A stretch of 64,000 nt of DNA, from the NCBI RefSeq assembly GCF_947502415.1, contig NZ_CANMZV010000001.1, positions 248,001 through 312,000 of the forward strand. Reading direction: 5' to 3'. The number at the start of each line of letters is the position of its first letter. Within the stretch, counting starts at the first letter, position 1. This stretch comes from an uncultured Photobacterium sp. GTDB taxonomy: Bacteria > Pseudomonadota > Gammaproteobacteria > Enterobacterales > Vibrionaceae. The position numbers and the translations under genes are program-made. The notes under the pieces were generated by a model, which was not told the origin of the DNA, searched no databases, and worked only from the letters and a program-made list of their open reading frames with translations. Shown one piece after another: positions 16,635-26,189 of this stretch.

Positions 16635-19600
16635 ATGAAAAATGTCACAATAGACGGACAGGTAGTAACTGCTGATAGTCAGCAGACGTTACTTGAAGCC
16701 GCGACGCAATGCCAGATAGAGATCCCATCTTTATGCGGTTTGAATAAAGATGGAGAAAAAGTACCTTGCGGGTTGTGTGTCGTCGAAGTCGAAGGACAAG
16801 GCGTACAACGTGCATGCGAAATTAAACCCTATGAAGGAATGAAGGTTACCACTCAGAGTGAAGCGTTGGCGGCGGATCGCCGTAAGGCGCTGAACCGCAT
16901 CCTGTCGGATCATTATGCCGACTGTGAAGCGCCATGTCAGACAGCATGTCCGGCTGGGGTGGATATTCAGTCCTACCTGTATCACATTGCTCAGAATGAT
17001 CACCAAAAAGCGATTGAGGTGATTAAACGAACACTGCCGATGCCGCTTTCTATCGGTCGTGTTTGTCCGGCTTTCTGTGAAGCGGAGTGTCGTCGTGGTC
17101 TTGTTGATGAACCATTGGCGATCCGTCAGCTGAAACGCCATGCTGCTGATGCTGATTTGGAAGCGCAGGAGCAGTATGTTCCTGAACGTAAGCCTGCCAA
17201 GGATAAGTCGGTTGCTATTATAGGTAGTGGCCCGGGTGGTTTGACCTGTGGCTATTATCTGAGTAACGAGGGTTACAGTGTCACTGTATTCGAGGCGATG
17301 CCGGAAACAGGTGGTTGGCTTCGTTATGGTATTCCTGAATATCGTTTGCCAAAAGCCATCCTCGATAAAGAAGTTGAGTTGATGTGTCGTAACGGTATGA
17401 CGATTGAAACCGGTAAAGAGCTGGGTAAAGACTTTCTGTTGTCTGAACTGGTGAAAGAGTATGATGCCGTTTGTCTTGCTGTCGGTGCCTCGAAAGCCGT
17501 TGAAATGAATTATACAGGTAGTGATCTTGATGGTTGCTACCTGGGTGTGGATTACCTAAAAGATTATGTCACCGAGAAGCAGTACACCACAGGTAAGAAG
17601 GTGGCTGTGATTGGTGGTGGTAACACCGCAATTGACTGTGCCCGTACTGCTGTACGAGATGGTGCAGATACGACACTTATTTATCGTCGAACCCGCGACG
17701 AGATGCCGGCTGAAGATTATGAAATCGTAGAAGCTGAGCATGAAGGGGTGAAATTCCACTTCCTGACCAACCCTGTAGAAAATATTACAGATGAAAATGG
17801 CCGGGTATGCGAAGTCAAACTGGAGAAAATGGCGCTCGGTGAACCTGATTCATCAGGTCGTCGCCGTCCTCAGCCGACAGGCGAATATTTCACAGAAAAT
17901 TTCGACACTGTGATTGCTGCAGTTTCGCAAAAGCCAGATCTGGCATTCCTTGATAATGATAATATCGAATTGCCGCTGACGCGCTGGGCAACCCTGGAAT
18001 CTGATGCCGGCACGATGCATTCTGGCCATGAAAATATCTTCAGTATCGGTGATTTCCGTCGTGGTCCGGCTACTGCGATTGAAGCGGTTGCTGATGGCCG
18101 TGTAGCAGCCGAAGCTATTGACCGTTTCTTTAACGGTGACATGGAGAAGATTCCGGTTAAGCCGTTCAATTCCCAGAAAGAAGCCAAAGTTAAGCAAGTT
18201 GATCCTCAGCATTTTGCCAACCTTAAAAAGGCGATGCGTTCAGTCATGCCCGAGTTGAGCCTTGAAGACCGTGAGCTGAGTTTTGATGAAGTTGAAAAAG
18301 GCTTCATTAATGAAGAAGCGATTCGTGAAGCAGAGCGTTGCCTGGAGTGTGGCTGTCAGGCCAATACCGACTGTAAGCTACGTGACTTTGCGACGGAATA
18401 CAAAGTTGATAATAACGACTTTGATATGGAAAACCGTCAGAAATTCTGTGTCGATACTTCGTCTGAATTTATTGTTTTTGATGCTAACCGTTGTATTAGC
18501 TGTGGTCAGTGCGTTCAGGCTTGCAACGAGAATGCCGTTCATGGTGCGCTGAGCTTTATGAAAAAACCGGATGGCAGCAGTGCTAACCGTCCGCAATGCC
18601 GACCTGGTTTCGAAAATGGTTATAGCATGGGCGATTCCAACTGCGTTCAGTGCGGTGCCTGTGTTCAGGTTTGCCCGACTGGTGCGTTGGTTGATGCTCG
18701 AGATAAATCACAGGGGCGTATCGAAATGCTTAAGCCTGTCGATACTATTTGTACCTACTGTGGTGTCGGCTGTAAGGTCACCATGTATGTGGATGAGAGC
18801 CGTAATGAGATCCGTTATGTACAAGGTGCTAAAGATTCACCAGTGAATGACGGCATGCTATGTGTGAAAGGTCGTTTCGGTTTTGATTTCATTCATAGTC
18901 CTGAGCGTCTGAATACTCCGCTTATCCGTAAAGATGGTGAGTTGCAGCCCGCAAGTTGGGATGAAGCACTTTCGCTGGTGGCTGAAAAGCTTGGTGGCAT
19001 CAAGGAACAAGATGGTTCAAATGCGTTGGCTGGATTCTCATCTGCGAAGACTACGAACGAAGATAATTTCGCATTCCAGAAATTCATTCGCCGTGAGCTG
19101 GGTACCAACAACGTTGATCACTGTGCTCGTCTGTGCCACGCATCTACCGTAACCGGTCTGGAAGCGTCGCTGGGTAGCGGGGCGATGACCAATGATATTC
19201 CAGGTATTAAACATTCTGATTTGGTGTTTATTATCGGTTCTGATACCACCTCGGCTCACCCGATCATTGCTTCGCATATCAAGCAGGCAATCCGAAAGGG
19301 AACCGCTCGCCTGATTGTTGCCGATCCTAAGCGTATTGATATGGCTGAATATGCCGAGCTTTACGTCGCGCACCGCCCGGGTACGGACGTGATGTTGATG
19401 AACGGTATCATGCAGCAAATCATTAAGAACGGCTGGCAAAATGAGCAATACATTGCTGAACGTGTAGAAGGTTATGAACAGCTGAAAGCCGAGGTAATGT
19501 CTGATGATTATGCACCGGATAAAGTTGAACTGATCACGGGTGTTAAAGCTCGCGATATGATCAAAATGGCCGAGATGATCGGCACGGCTGACCGTACGGC

Positions 19601-20789
19601 TGTGTACTACTCAATGGGTATCACTCAGCACACTACCGGTCATGATAATGTGCGCTCAATTGCTAACCTGCAGCTGCTTTGTGGCAACTTGGGTATTGAG
19701 GGTGGAGGGATTAACCCGCTTCGTGGTCAGTCTAATGTTCAGGGTGCCTGTGACATGGGTGCCTTGCCGAATAGCTTGCCGGGTTACCAGAAGGTATATA
19801 ACCCTGATGTCCATGCTAAGTTTGCTAAGGCGTGGAATAAGCCTGATCTGCCTTCAGAGTCTGGGCTGACTCTGACTGAAATTATTGATGCTGCTTGTCA
19901 TAATAAGGTGAAGGGCTTGTACATCATGGGTGAAAACCCGGTATTGAGTGATCCGAATCAGGCGCATGTTATTGAAGGACTCGAGAAGCTGGACTTCCTT
20001 GTCGTTCAGGATATTTTCCTGACAGAAACCGCCCAGTATGCTGATGTGGTTCTGCCTTCATGCTCATTTGCTGAAAAATCGGGTAACTTCACCAATACAG
20101 AACGCCGTGTTCAGCGTATTTCTCCTGTGGTTAAAGCGCCGGGAGAAGCGAAGGAAGACTGGTGGATTATCCAGAGTATCGCCAATGCCATGGGCAGCGA
20201 CTGGGATTATCAATCCGTTCAGGATATCACGGAAGAGATCACACAGTTGACACCGCAGTATGCAGGTATTCACTGGGAGCGAATCGGTAGTGAAGGCATT
20301 CAGTGGCCGTGTAAGGATGAAAAGCATCCAGGTACACGCATTATGCACGAGCAGCAGTTTGTGCGTGGAAAGGCAGAAATGGTCGCGATTCCGTTCCGCT
20401 ATGCCGCTGAGCTTCCGGATGACGAGTATCCGCTTGTTCTGACGACAGGTCGTCTGCTGGAGCAGTTCCATACCGGCACCATGACCCGCAAGACAAAAGG
20501 TCTTGATAAGCTGGCAGGCCCGCGTGCCATGATCTCGGTTGCCGACGCTGAGCGTTTAGGTATTGGTAATGGCGAAATGCTTCGGGTATCGACTCGTCGT
20601 GGTTATATTGATACACCTGCGTTTGTTACCAAGCGAATGCAGCAGGGGGTAGTTTTTGTACCTTTCCATTTCGCAGAATCACCTGCTAACCGTCTGACCA
20701 TTACGGCCACGGATCCACACGCTAAGATCCCTGAGTTTAAGGTCGCGGCAGTGAAAATTGAGAAGCTGGAAGATGTGCTGACAGCATAA
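16635..20789 (+). CDS. fdhF: Single-chain formate dehydrogenase with GltD-like and ferredoxin domains
   Basis: 1384 residues from the ATG at 16635 (GAGG six bases upstream; an in-frame ATG lies 12 bp earlier). The N-terminal [2Fe-2S] domain has cysteines in IPSLCGL, PCGLC and RAC. A GltD-like iron-sulfur/FAD/NAD(P)H module follows (cysteines from about 96; Rossmann VAIIGSGPGG near 193; IGGGNTAID near 322). Then two [4Fe-4S] ferredoxin motifs (about 620 and 670), the molybdopterin oxidoreductase domain with [4Fe-4S] CTYCGVGC near 706, the active-site cysteine in HCARLCHAS near 829 (cysteine, not selenocysteine), and a dinucleotide-binding domain from about 1260. It has no twin-arginine signal, so it is cytoplasmic. 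It probably couples formate oxidation to NAD(P)+ or ferredoxin in one chain. Direction in vivo is unknown. Confidence 0.9.
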   Translation: MKNVTIDGQVVTADSQQTLLEAATQCQIEIPSLCGLNKDGEKVPCGLCVVEVEGQGVQRACEIKPYEGMKVTTQSEALAADRRKALNRILSDHYADCEAPCQTACPAGVDIQSYLYHIAQNDHQKAIEVIKRTLPMPLSIGRVCPAFCEAECRRGLVDEPLAIRQLKRHAADADLEAQEQYVPERKPAKDKSVAIIGSGPGGLTCGYYLSNEGYSVTVFEAMPETGGWLRYGIPEYRLPKAILDKEVELMCRNGMTIETGKELGKDFLLSELVKEYDAVCLAVGASKAVEMNYTGSDLDGCYLGVDYLKDYVTEKQYTTGKKVAVIGGGNTAIDCARTAVRDGADTTLIYRRTRDEMPAEDYEIVEAEHEGVKFHFLTNPVENITDENGRVCEVKLEKMALGEPDSSGRRRPQPTGEYFTENFDTVIAAVSQKPDLAFLDNDNIELPLTRWATLESDAGTMHSGHENIFSIGDFRRGPATAIEAVADGRVAAEAIDRFFNGDMEKIPVKPFNSQKEAKVKQVDPQHFANLKKAMRSVMPELSLEDRELSFDEVEKGFINEEAIREAERCLECGCQANTDCKLRDFATEYKVDNNDFDMENRQKFCVDTSSEFIVFDANRCISCGQCVQACNENAVHGALSFMKKPDGSSANRPQCRPGFENGYSMGDSNCVQCGACVQVCPTGALVDARDKSQGRIEMLKPVDTICTYCGVGCKVTMYVDESRNEIRYVQGAKDSPVNDGMLCVKGRFGFDFIHSPERLNTPLIRKDGELQPASWDEALSLVAEKLGGIKEQDGSNALAGFSSAKTTNEDNFAFQKFIRRELGTNNVDHCARLCHASTVTGLEASLGSGAMTNDIPGIKHSDLVFIIGSDTTSAHPIIASHIKQAIRKGTARLIVADPKRIDMAEYAELYVAHRPGTDVMLMNGIMQQIIKNGWQNEQYIAERVEGYEQLKAEVMSDDYAPDKVELITGVKARDMIKMAEMIGTADRTAVYYSMGITQHTTGHDNVRSIANLQLLCGNLGIEGGGINPLRGQSNVQGACDMGALPNSLPGYQKVYNPDVHAKFAKAWNKPDLPSESGLTLTEIIDAACHNKVKGLYIMGENPVLSDPNQAHVIEGLEKLDFLVVQDIFLTETAQYADVVLPSCSFAEKSGNFTNTERRVQRISPVVKAPGEAKEDWWIIQSIANAMGSDWDYQSVQDITEEITQLTPQYAGIHWERIGSEGIQWPCKDEKHPGTRIMHEQQFVRGKAEMVAIPFRYAAELPDDEYPLVLTTGRLLEQFHTGTMTRKTKGLDKLAGPRAMISVADAERLGIGNGEMLRVSTRRGYIDTPAFVTKRMQQGVVFVPFHFAESPANRLTITATDPHAKIPEFKVAAVKIEKLEDVLTA

Positions 20790-20822
20790 CGCAGGTCTTG
20801 TTAGAGCTTGATACTGATGAAA

Positions 20823-20852
20823 ACACCCGGTTTTAACCGGGTGTTTTTTTAT
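20823..20852 (+). terminator. Rho-independent terminator of formate dehydrogenase
   Basis: AACACCCGGTT (20823-20833) pairs perfectly with AACCGGGTGTT (20836-20846) and is followed by T-run. Confidence 0.9.
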
Positions 20853-21282
20853 GTGCGGTTTGGAATTGCACGTTTTTTTCGGCGTTCAGATATATTTTTT
20901 TGTCTGATAACGATGATGTTGTTTGTTAAATCTTAAATTCCATATTTAATAATTTAAAATCTTCGAATTGCGATTTCTCATCCTGGTTGTGACGAGCACA
21001 GTCCGCTTTTTTTAGCACAAATTTTTACAATCGCGTGTTTGAAAAGATTTCTTACAATTTCAGCTGTGTCCAACATATTTGTAATGCTATGTTTTCTATT
21101 TCATTAAAATACAAGACCTTATGGCGTTTTAACATGTAAGCGCCTGAAGTTTGCGTATTAATTATTCGCTGCGGGAATATTGCGCAAGTATGAATTAAGT
21201 GTGAAAAGTGTAAAAATAGATATGTCAACGATGATATGGATCGAAATAATCTTTTTCTCATTAGTCATGCTGAGGTGTGTTT
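20853..21282. other. AT-rich intergenic region
   Basis: About 430 bp without a credible gene. An open frame on the minus strand (21052-21261) lacks a ribosome site and conserved character. It presumably contains the promoter of the small membrane protein at 21283. Confidence 0.4.
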
Positions 21283-21666
21283 ATGAAGTTCGCTTTGATT
21301 TTTCTGATTTCGTCTCTCGGTGGAGTACTTTCTGGTGAGCATTTTCATTCGTTTATGGCCGGGTTTGGGATTGCTGCTGTAGCTGTTGGTACCGGTTATT
21401 GGCTGGCATTTCGTTGTTCTACGCAATACCCGCAGTTAGCTTTACTGATGCTGCTTATGGGTATGATGGCGAAGATGGGGGTTACTATCACTGGCGTTAT
21501 GTGGGGTCTGGAAGCCAATGTGATTAATTCGCCGATTGTATTTTCACTGTCTTACCTGTTTTTCTCTATCGTTGTTACTTACCTGTATTCGAAACTGCGT
21601 GAATTTCAAATGGGTAGGGATTTTGCTGCGAACTTGAAGAATAAGCTTATAGCAAAAACCGCATGA
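21283..21666 (+). CDS. Small polytopic membrane protein
   Basis: 127 residues from the ATG at 21283 (GAGG seven bases upstream; a GTG lies two codons earlier). It has four predicted membrane spans at about 2-18, 25-45, 54-76 and 84-105, then a short basic cytoplasmic tail (KLREFQMGRDF ... KNKLIAKTA). Size and topology recall AtpI-like small membrane proteins, and GMMAKMGVTITGVMWGL is the most motif-like segment, but I cannot name the family. It is monocistronic with its own terminator. Confidence 0.7.
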   Translation: MKFALIFLISSLGGVLSGEHFHSFMAGFGIAAVAVGTGYWLAFRCSTQYPQLALLMLLMGMMAKMGVTITGVMWGLEANVINSPIVFSLSYLFFSIVVTYLYSKLREFQMGRDFAANLKNKLIAKTA

Positions 21667-21751
21667 TTTATAAGTTTAATAATAAGGGCGAGCATTAAAG
21701 TCGCTTTTGTGCATTTACTATTCTTATTTGTTGCGCTTGACCTATAGCTGT

Positions 21752-21789
21752 AAAAAATGCCAGTCAGATATTCTGACTGGCATTTTTTT
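21752..21789. terminator. Bidirectional Rho-independent terminator
   Basis: AAATGCCAGTCAG (21755-21767) pairs with CTGACTGGCATTT (21773-21785), with A- and T-runs on the two sides. It is shared by the rightward small membrane gene and the leftward lipoprotein gene. Confidence 0.88.
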
Positions 21790-21845
21790 ATCTTAACTTG
21801 CCAATAGCTTGTCAAGAACGTGCTAAGTGGTTTGTCTTGCCGGGA

Positions 21846-24800
21846 TTATTTTGCTTCCGGATAGCTAAATACACCGCCCCACAGATCACCACCGCCATTC
21901 GGATTCACACTTTGCCATTCTGTGCTTTGGCTGAATATCTTCAGGCTGAACTGGATACCATTGGTTGAAATAATCGCCAGGTAGTCGTTAGCCGTATGGG
22001 CAACACCGCTTACATCAGTGAAGTTGATTTCAATCTTTAAGATGCTGTCTTCGTGGATTGACCAAGTTAGCTGTTCAGTACCATTCTCGGATTCATCACG
22101 GAAGGTATAAGTACCTGTTCCGTCGTCATTGAGGCGATATTCTTCATATTCATTGTCACTGCTTGCAGCAAGGACAATTCCACTGCCGATGAAATCGGTG
22201 CTGAATTTAGCAATACGGGTGTCGCTTGTACCATTTTGAATGGCCTGACATTCAATAATTGATTGTTTGAATTCCTCGTAACTGCTGAATACCAGCGGAC
22301 GATTGTTCGCATCATCCCATGGTGAGTTCATGACTTCACATTCAACAAGATTGATATTTGGATCGAAATCCTTGTAATTGGTTTTCCAGATAGCATTGTC
22401 TTCGTTGCTGAATACTGCGAATTCCAGTTCCCCAGAGCCTTCATTAATAACACGTAACAGGTCATAAAATTCAGCCGTCTCATTTGCTGCGATTTTTAGT
22501 GTACCTTCAGTATCCAGGTTCCAGATTCGGCTCTTAGGCTGACCGTTTTTGTAATAGGTTGCTGTATTATCACTGTGGAAGACATACGCACGGGCCTGGT
22601 CAGTGCTGTTAACACGAGTCAGAGCTCCGTTGGCAATATTTGCATAACTTACAGTTGGTAATGTATCGCTACATGCTGCCAGTTGGGTATTGAAACCTTC
22701 AAGTGTTGCTCCGGTTTCGACTTCCTGAATATTACACGCAGGCGCTGTGTTTACTGGCTGAAGGTCGAAAACGGTAGACCAGACATAGTTCTCGGTAACC
22801 AGGTTATTCTGCTCGTTTCGATAGGTTTCACTATCGTAGAACTTCACAGACCATTGTGAGTCATTGCGGTCAAGCAGTGCCCAGATCCATTCAGAGCTTG
22901 CTTCGCCGTTTTCTCCCCAGGTCTCAGTAAGAACAACATAGTTTCCATTAATTGCCCAGTTTTGCTTATAGGCTTCCACGTTATTTTTGTAAACAGAAAC
23001 TGTACCGTCTGCATTAAAGGTATAATCTCGTTTTTCACCTTCGCTGTTGACGCGGTGGAAGTTTTTGCCGGTGAGCATTTCAGTTGAAATCGGTTCTGAT
23101 ACGCCGCCGCAGTCAGTCAGAGCCTGTTCGAAATCAGCCTTGGTTGCAGCGCTTTTTTCTGAGCTGTCACCTGTCGTGCAAGTTTTCAGAGACGCCGGAG
23201 CAGATGACATATCAACCGCTTCTAGCATTGCGTTGTACGCAATGCTGTTCAGCAGTAGGGCAGAGTCATCGTCTTCGGTTGTACCTGCCGGTGTGAATGA
23301 GCCGAAACGAATTTTGCCATCATGGTTTGAAAGCAGCAGGTGAGGGGTGTCGTAGTTCCAGTTATTTCCCCATTGTGAGATAACGGCTTCAGGGACGGTG
23401 AATTCCAGAATCTCTTCACCATTGATGGTTTTCATGGTCCAACTGTTAGAACCAACCAGAGTAACCGTTCCTTGTTGCCATTGCCAGTTGTAGTAGTTGG
23501 CTGTACCGTCTTGAACCAGTTCAACGCCAATTTCGTGACCGAGGGAGATACCTTTCGTTGTACTTACAGGCGCACCATTTCCGGCTGCTGTACTTGATTG
23601 AATTTCAGTTAACGAAATTGCATTTTGGCCGTCATCCTGACCGTTGTTACCATGCCAGAACCATGGAGAGTGATCGTCCAGCTCGTACATGTCGGTGTTT
23701 GCAGTTAAGGTCAATACAGCACCAGCTGCACCTTGAGGGTAGTGAGCTTGCTGGTTGACTTTCTCGCCCCATTCACCACTGTTGCTGGCGATAAGCTGTT
23801 CTGTCAGATCTTTAACGGCTCCGGAAGCGGTATAAGTCATTTCAGGAGCATTGGCCGGGTAGACAGTGATACGATTGTCGCTCATGCTGACAGCAAATTG
23901 GTCAGCAATTGTTGTCCAGCCGTTGGCGGTCATGAGCACTTCTGTATGCTCTGATGACGGGTTTTCAGAGAGAGATTTATCGGCATTAACAACATATCGT
24001 GTTGCAAGGCTAGCATCAGTACCGTTAATGGTGAATTTTTCAACGACCAGCTTCTCTCCTTCTTGATCATTACCATCAGTGAACGGAACATAAATGTTGC
24101 CACTTTCCTGGAAGAAAGCGATGACTTTGGCGATGTCAGATAAACCAGCATTAGGATCGGTTGGTGCGATATCGTTTTCATCGTCGATACCATCGTTATC
24201 ATCGTCAGTGTCACGGTTGTTGCCGATACCGTCGCCGTCTGTATCTGTTGTTTCAGAGCTGTCTAGCGGGAATGAGTCTTCGGTATCGATAACATTGTCG
24301 TTGTCATCATCTGTGTCTGCGTTATTACCGATTTGGTCGCCATCAGTGTCAATGGTTTCAGTCGGGTCAAACGGGAAGGCATCGTGTTTATCCTCGGTAC
24401 CGTCGTTGTCATCGTCCGTATCAGCGTTATTACCGATTCCGTCTTTATCAAAGTCGAGAGATTCGGTGCTATCTAGTGGGAAAGCATCGTCGTTATCCAG
24501 AACGCGGTCGTTATCGTCGTCATTGTCGGCGTTGTTACCGATGAAGTCACCGTCAGTATCGATGGTTTCGGTTGGATCGAATGGAAAGGCGTCAAGTTCA
24601 TCAGGAGTGTTATCGTTGTCGTCATCGCTATCGGCGTTGTCGCCAGTACCATCACTGTCAGAGTCAAGCCATTCTTCAGGATCGTCTGGTGCAAAGTCGT
24701 CGGTATTTGGAACACCGTCAGCGTCGTTATCGCTAACAATGTTGCCTTCTTTATCCATTAGCTGGTTGCTAAGATCCAGCTCTTCACCTTGTTCCTGGGC

Positions 24801-25499
24801 TTCTTGTTTTTTTTGCTCAACGAATGTTTTGATGGTGGTGTTGGCAGTTGTTGCTTTGGAGAGTAATGTGCCTGGGGCATTTTCATCTGCTTCGGTTTTT
24901 AATTCAGCTGGGGTTTTTGGCAGGATTCCGGCGGAAACAAGGTTACGGGCACCGAACGCGGCTTCGCTGTTTTTCTCTTCGATGAAGTCACCCAAGACTT
25001 CTTTGTCATCGATACCCAGCTCGCTTGCAACTTCTGCAATGGCTTGTTCTTTATCCAGTGAGCTATTGGTTTCGAGGCGAACGTGGACCAGTGTGGAAAG
25101 AGGGGTTACGTGTTGTTCTCCGGCTGGTGCAGACATTACGTAATCGGCTGCGACGGTATTGCCCGTATCTTCATCAAGTGTTTTACCTTTGATTGAGCGG
25201 ACAATGACTGGGTAGCTCTTCGGATTGTTGATACCGGTTACATCAAGATCAGCTTTACCGCCATCACCAGTAATAGCAGATGGTTCACCTTCATCCAATT
25301 GGAAATCACCATCAAGATCTAGCCAGACTTGAGCATTTTTCAGGTAGCCGTCGATAGCGGTAACGCTATATGAGGTCGCTGGTGTGGAAGGTGTTGCTGG
25401 ATTAACCGTTGAGTTGCCACTGTTATTATCATCGTTACATCCCACTAGTCCCATGGAACTGGAAAGACCAAGCGCGATGACTAAATACTTCTTATTCAT
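21846..25499 (-). CDS. Large lipoprotein with thrombospondin type-3 repeats
   Basis: 1217 residues from the ATG at 25499 (AAGGA eight bases upstream; the in-frame codon before it is TTG). It has a lipoprotein signal peptide with lipobox LVGC, then a carboxypeptidase-like N-terminal domain (SVTAIDGYLKNAQVWLDLDG). Residues about 255-445 hold five to six thrombospondin type-3 calcium-binding units of about 35 residues (TDGDQIGNNADTDDDNDN and kin). A large beta-rich domain with many Trp follows. The C terminus has three degenerate modules starting near 775, 921 and 1052, each with a paired cysteine segment (C-x20-28-C) and a beta-sheet containing RVNS...DGT or similar. It is probably an outer-membrane or surface calcium-binding protein. 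Function is unknown. A shared terminator lies downstream. Confidence 0.85.
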   Translation of the reverse strand: MNKKYLVIALGLSSSMGLVGCNDDNNSGNSTVNPATPSTPATSYSVTAIDGYLKNAQVWLDLDGDFQLDEGEPSAITGDGGKADLDVTGINNPKSYPVIVRSIKGKTLDEDTGNTVAADYVMSAPAGEQHVTPLSTLVHVRLETNSSLDKEQAIAEVASELGIDDKEVLGDFIEEKNSEAAFGARNLVSAGILPKTPAELKTEADENAPGTLLSKATTANTTIKTFVEQKKQEAQEQGEELDLSNQLMDKEGNIVSDNDADGVPNTDDFAPDDPEEWLDSDSDGTGDNADSDDDNDNTPDELDAFPFDPTETIDTDGDFIGNNADNDDDNDRVLDNDDAFPLDSTESLDFDKDGIGNNADTDDDNDGTEDKHDAFPFDPTETIDTDGDQIGNNADTDDDNDNVIDTEDSFPLDSSETTDTDGDGIGNNRDTDDDNDGIDDENDIAPTDPNAGLSDIAKVIAFFQESGNIYVPFTDGNDQEGEKLVVEKFTINGTDASLATRYVVNADKSLSENPSSEHTEVLMTANGWTTIADQFAVSMSDNRITVYPANAPEMTYTASGAVKDLTEQLIASNSGEWGEKVNQQAHYPQGAAGAVLTLTANTDMYELDDHSPWFWHGNNGQDDGQNAISLTEIQSSTAAGNGAPVSTTKGISLGHEIGVELVQDGTANYYNWQWQQGTVTLVGSNSWTMKTINGEEILEFTVPEAVISQWGNNWNYDTPHLLLSNHDGKIRFGSFTPAGTTEDDDSALLLNSIAYNAMLEAVDMSSAPASLKTCTTGDSSEKSAATKADFEQALTDCGGVSEPISTEMLTGKNFHRVNSEGEKRDYTFNADGTVSVYKNNVEAYKQNWAINGNYVVLTETWGENGEASSEWIWALLDRNDSQWSVKFYDSETYRNEQNNLVTENYVWSTVFDLQPVNTAPACNIQEVETGATLEGFNTQLAACSDTLPTVSYANIANGALTRVNSTDQARAYVFHSDNTATYYKNGQPKSRIWNLDTEGTLKIAANETAEFYDLLRVINEGSGELEFAVFSNEDNAIWKTNYKDFDPNINLVECEVMNSPWDDANNRPLVFSSYEEFKQSIIECQAIQNGTSDTRIAKFSTDFIGSGIVLAASSDNEYEEYRLNDDGTGTYTFRDESENGTEQLTWSIHEDSILKIEINFTDVSGVAHTANDYLAIISTNGIQFSLKIFSQSTEWQSVNPNGGGDLWGGVFSYPEAK
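24150..24740 (-). repeat. In-gene tandem repeats encoding TSP3 units
   Basis: Five to six imperfect copies of an approximately 105-bp unit encode the Asp/Asn-rich calcium loops (GATACTGATGATGACAATGA-like stretches on the coding strand). The skewed codon pattern also keeps a long frame open on the opposite strand. Copy number could vary between strains by slippage or recombination. Confidence 0.8.
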
Positions 25500-26130
25500 C
25501 AAACCATCCTTGCTAATTATAATGGTGTTTTATATTGGTATGAATTAAGGTGATTATTAATATATCTATCACCAATGTTTCGCGCGGATGATGACACAAA
25601 AGTACTACGTTTTCTAATATCAATAGCACAAATTTATTGTATTAAGTTGAATGAGTTTTGACTTTTTTAGGGACTTTTAATTCTTTATTTTTATGTGAGG
25701 TGTTTTATTGCCGATATATCATTGGTTTATATTTTTCATTAAATGGAATTAAGTTTAATGAGTTGTGAAATAATAATTTGATAGTGTCGTGGTTGCTGAG
25801 AAATTGGTGTTATGTACTCATGAGTGAAGAGTGATTGGTTGCTATTCGTTCATGGTTGTAGTGTAAGTTGACTGTAAATTGCACTGTAAGCATGTATTTG
25901 TATGAGGTGTGGGCTAGCTTACGTGTTGGGATGTGATGTTTTTTGCATGAGGGCTTGGTTGCGCAATGGCTTGTTTACGTAAAAGCTTGAGGGGGGGCTA
26001 AAGTTGACTATGTAAGTGAAGTTTACCTCTTGTAGTTGTTTGAATTTTCATATGGTAATGGTTTTTATATGGATGTGATTAATTTAATGATTATATTTTG
26101 ATTGTGGCAGTTCTTTGTTGTTGGGAATAT
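25500..26130. other. Long intergenic region, T/G-rich
   Basis: Some 630 bp without a supported gene. It contains repeated short elements around GTAAGTTGACTGTAA (about 25862) and GTTGACTATGTAAGTGAAGTTTAC (about 26003), and GTTTACGTAAAAG near 25972. No known RNA or operator was identified. Confidence 0.35.
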
Positions 26131-26165
26131 ATCGCAAGCAAAGAAACATACATATTGCTTGCGAT
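26131..26165 (-). terminator. Hairpin downstream of nagA
   Basis: ATCGCAAGCA (26131-26140) pairs perfectly with TGCTTGCGAT (26156-26165) over a 15-nt loop, 25 bp past the nagA stop. Read leftward it is followed by only a weak AT-rich tract, so it may be a terminator or 3'-end stabiliser. Confidence 0.5.
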
Positions 26166-26189
26166 TGATTTTAAAGGTTACTTAATAAC

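Noticed and set aside
19105..19150. Possible selenocysteine (TGA) at the formate dehydrogenase active site
   Set aside because: The codon is TGT (cysteine) in HCARLCHAS; the frame has no internal stop and no SECIS-like need.
21052..21261. 69-codon minus-strand frame between formate dehydrogenase and the small membrane protein
   Set aside because: AT-rich background frame without ribosome site or conserved pattern.
24094..25143. 349-codon open frame on the plus strand inside the TSP3 lipoprotein gene
   Set aside because: It is the reverse reading of Asp-rich calcium repeats (GAT/GAC read as ATC/GTC and TCG/TCA), gives Ser-rich low complexity, and has no ribosome site or homology character.
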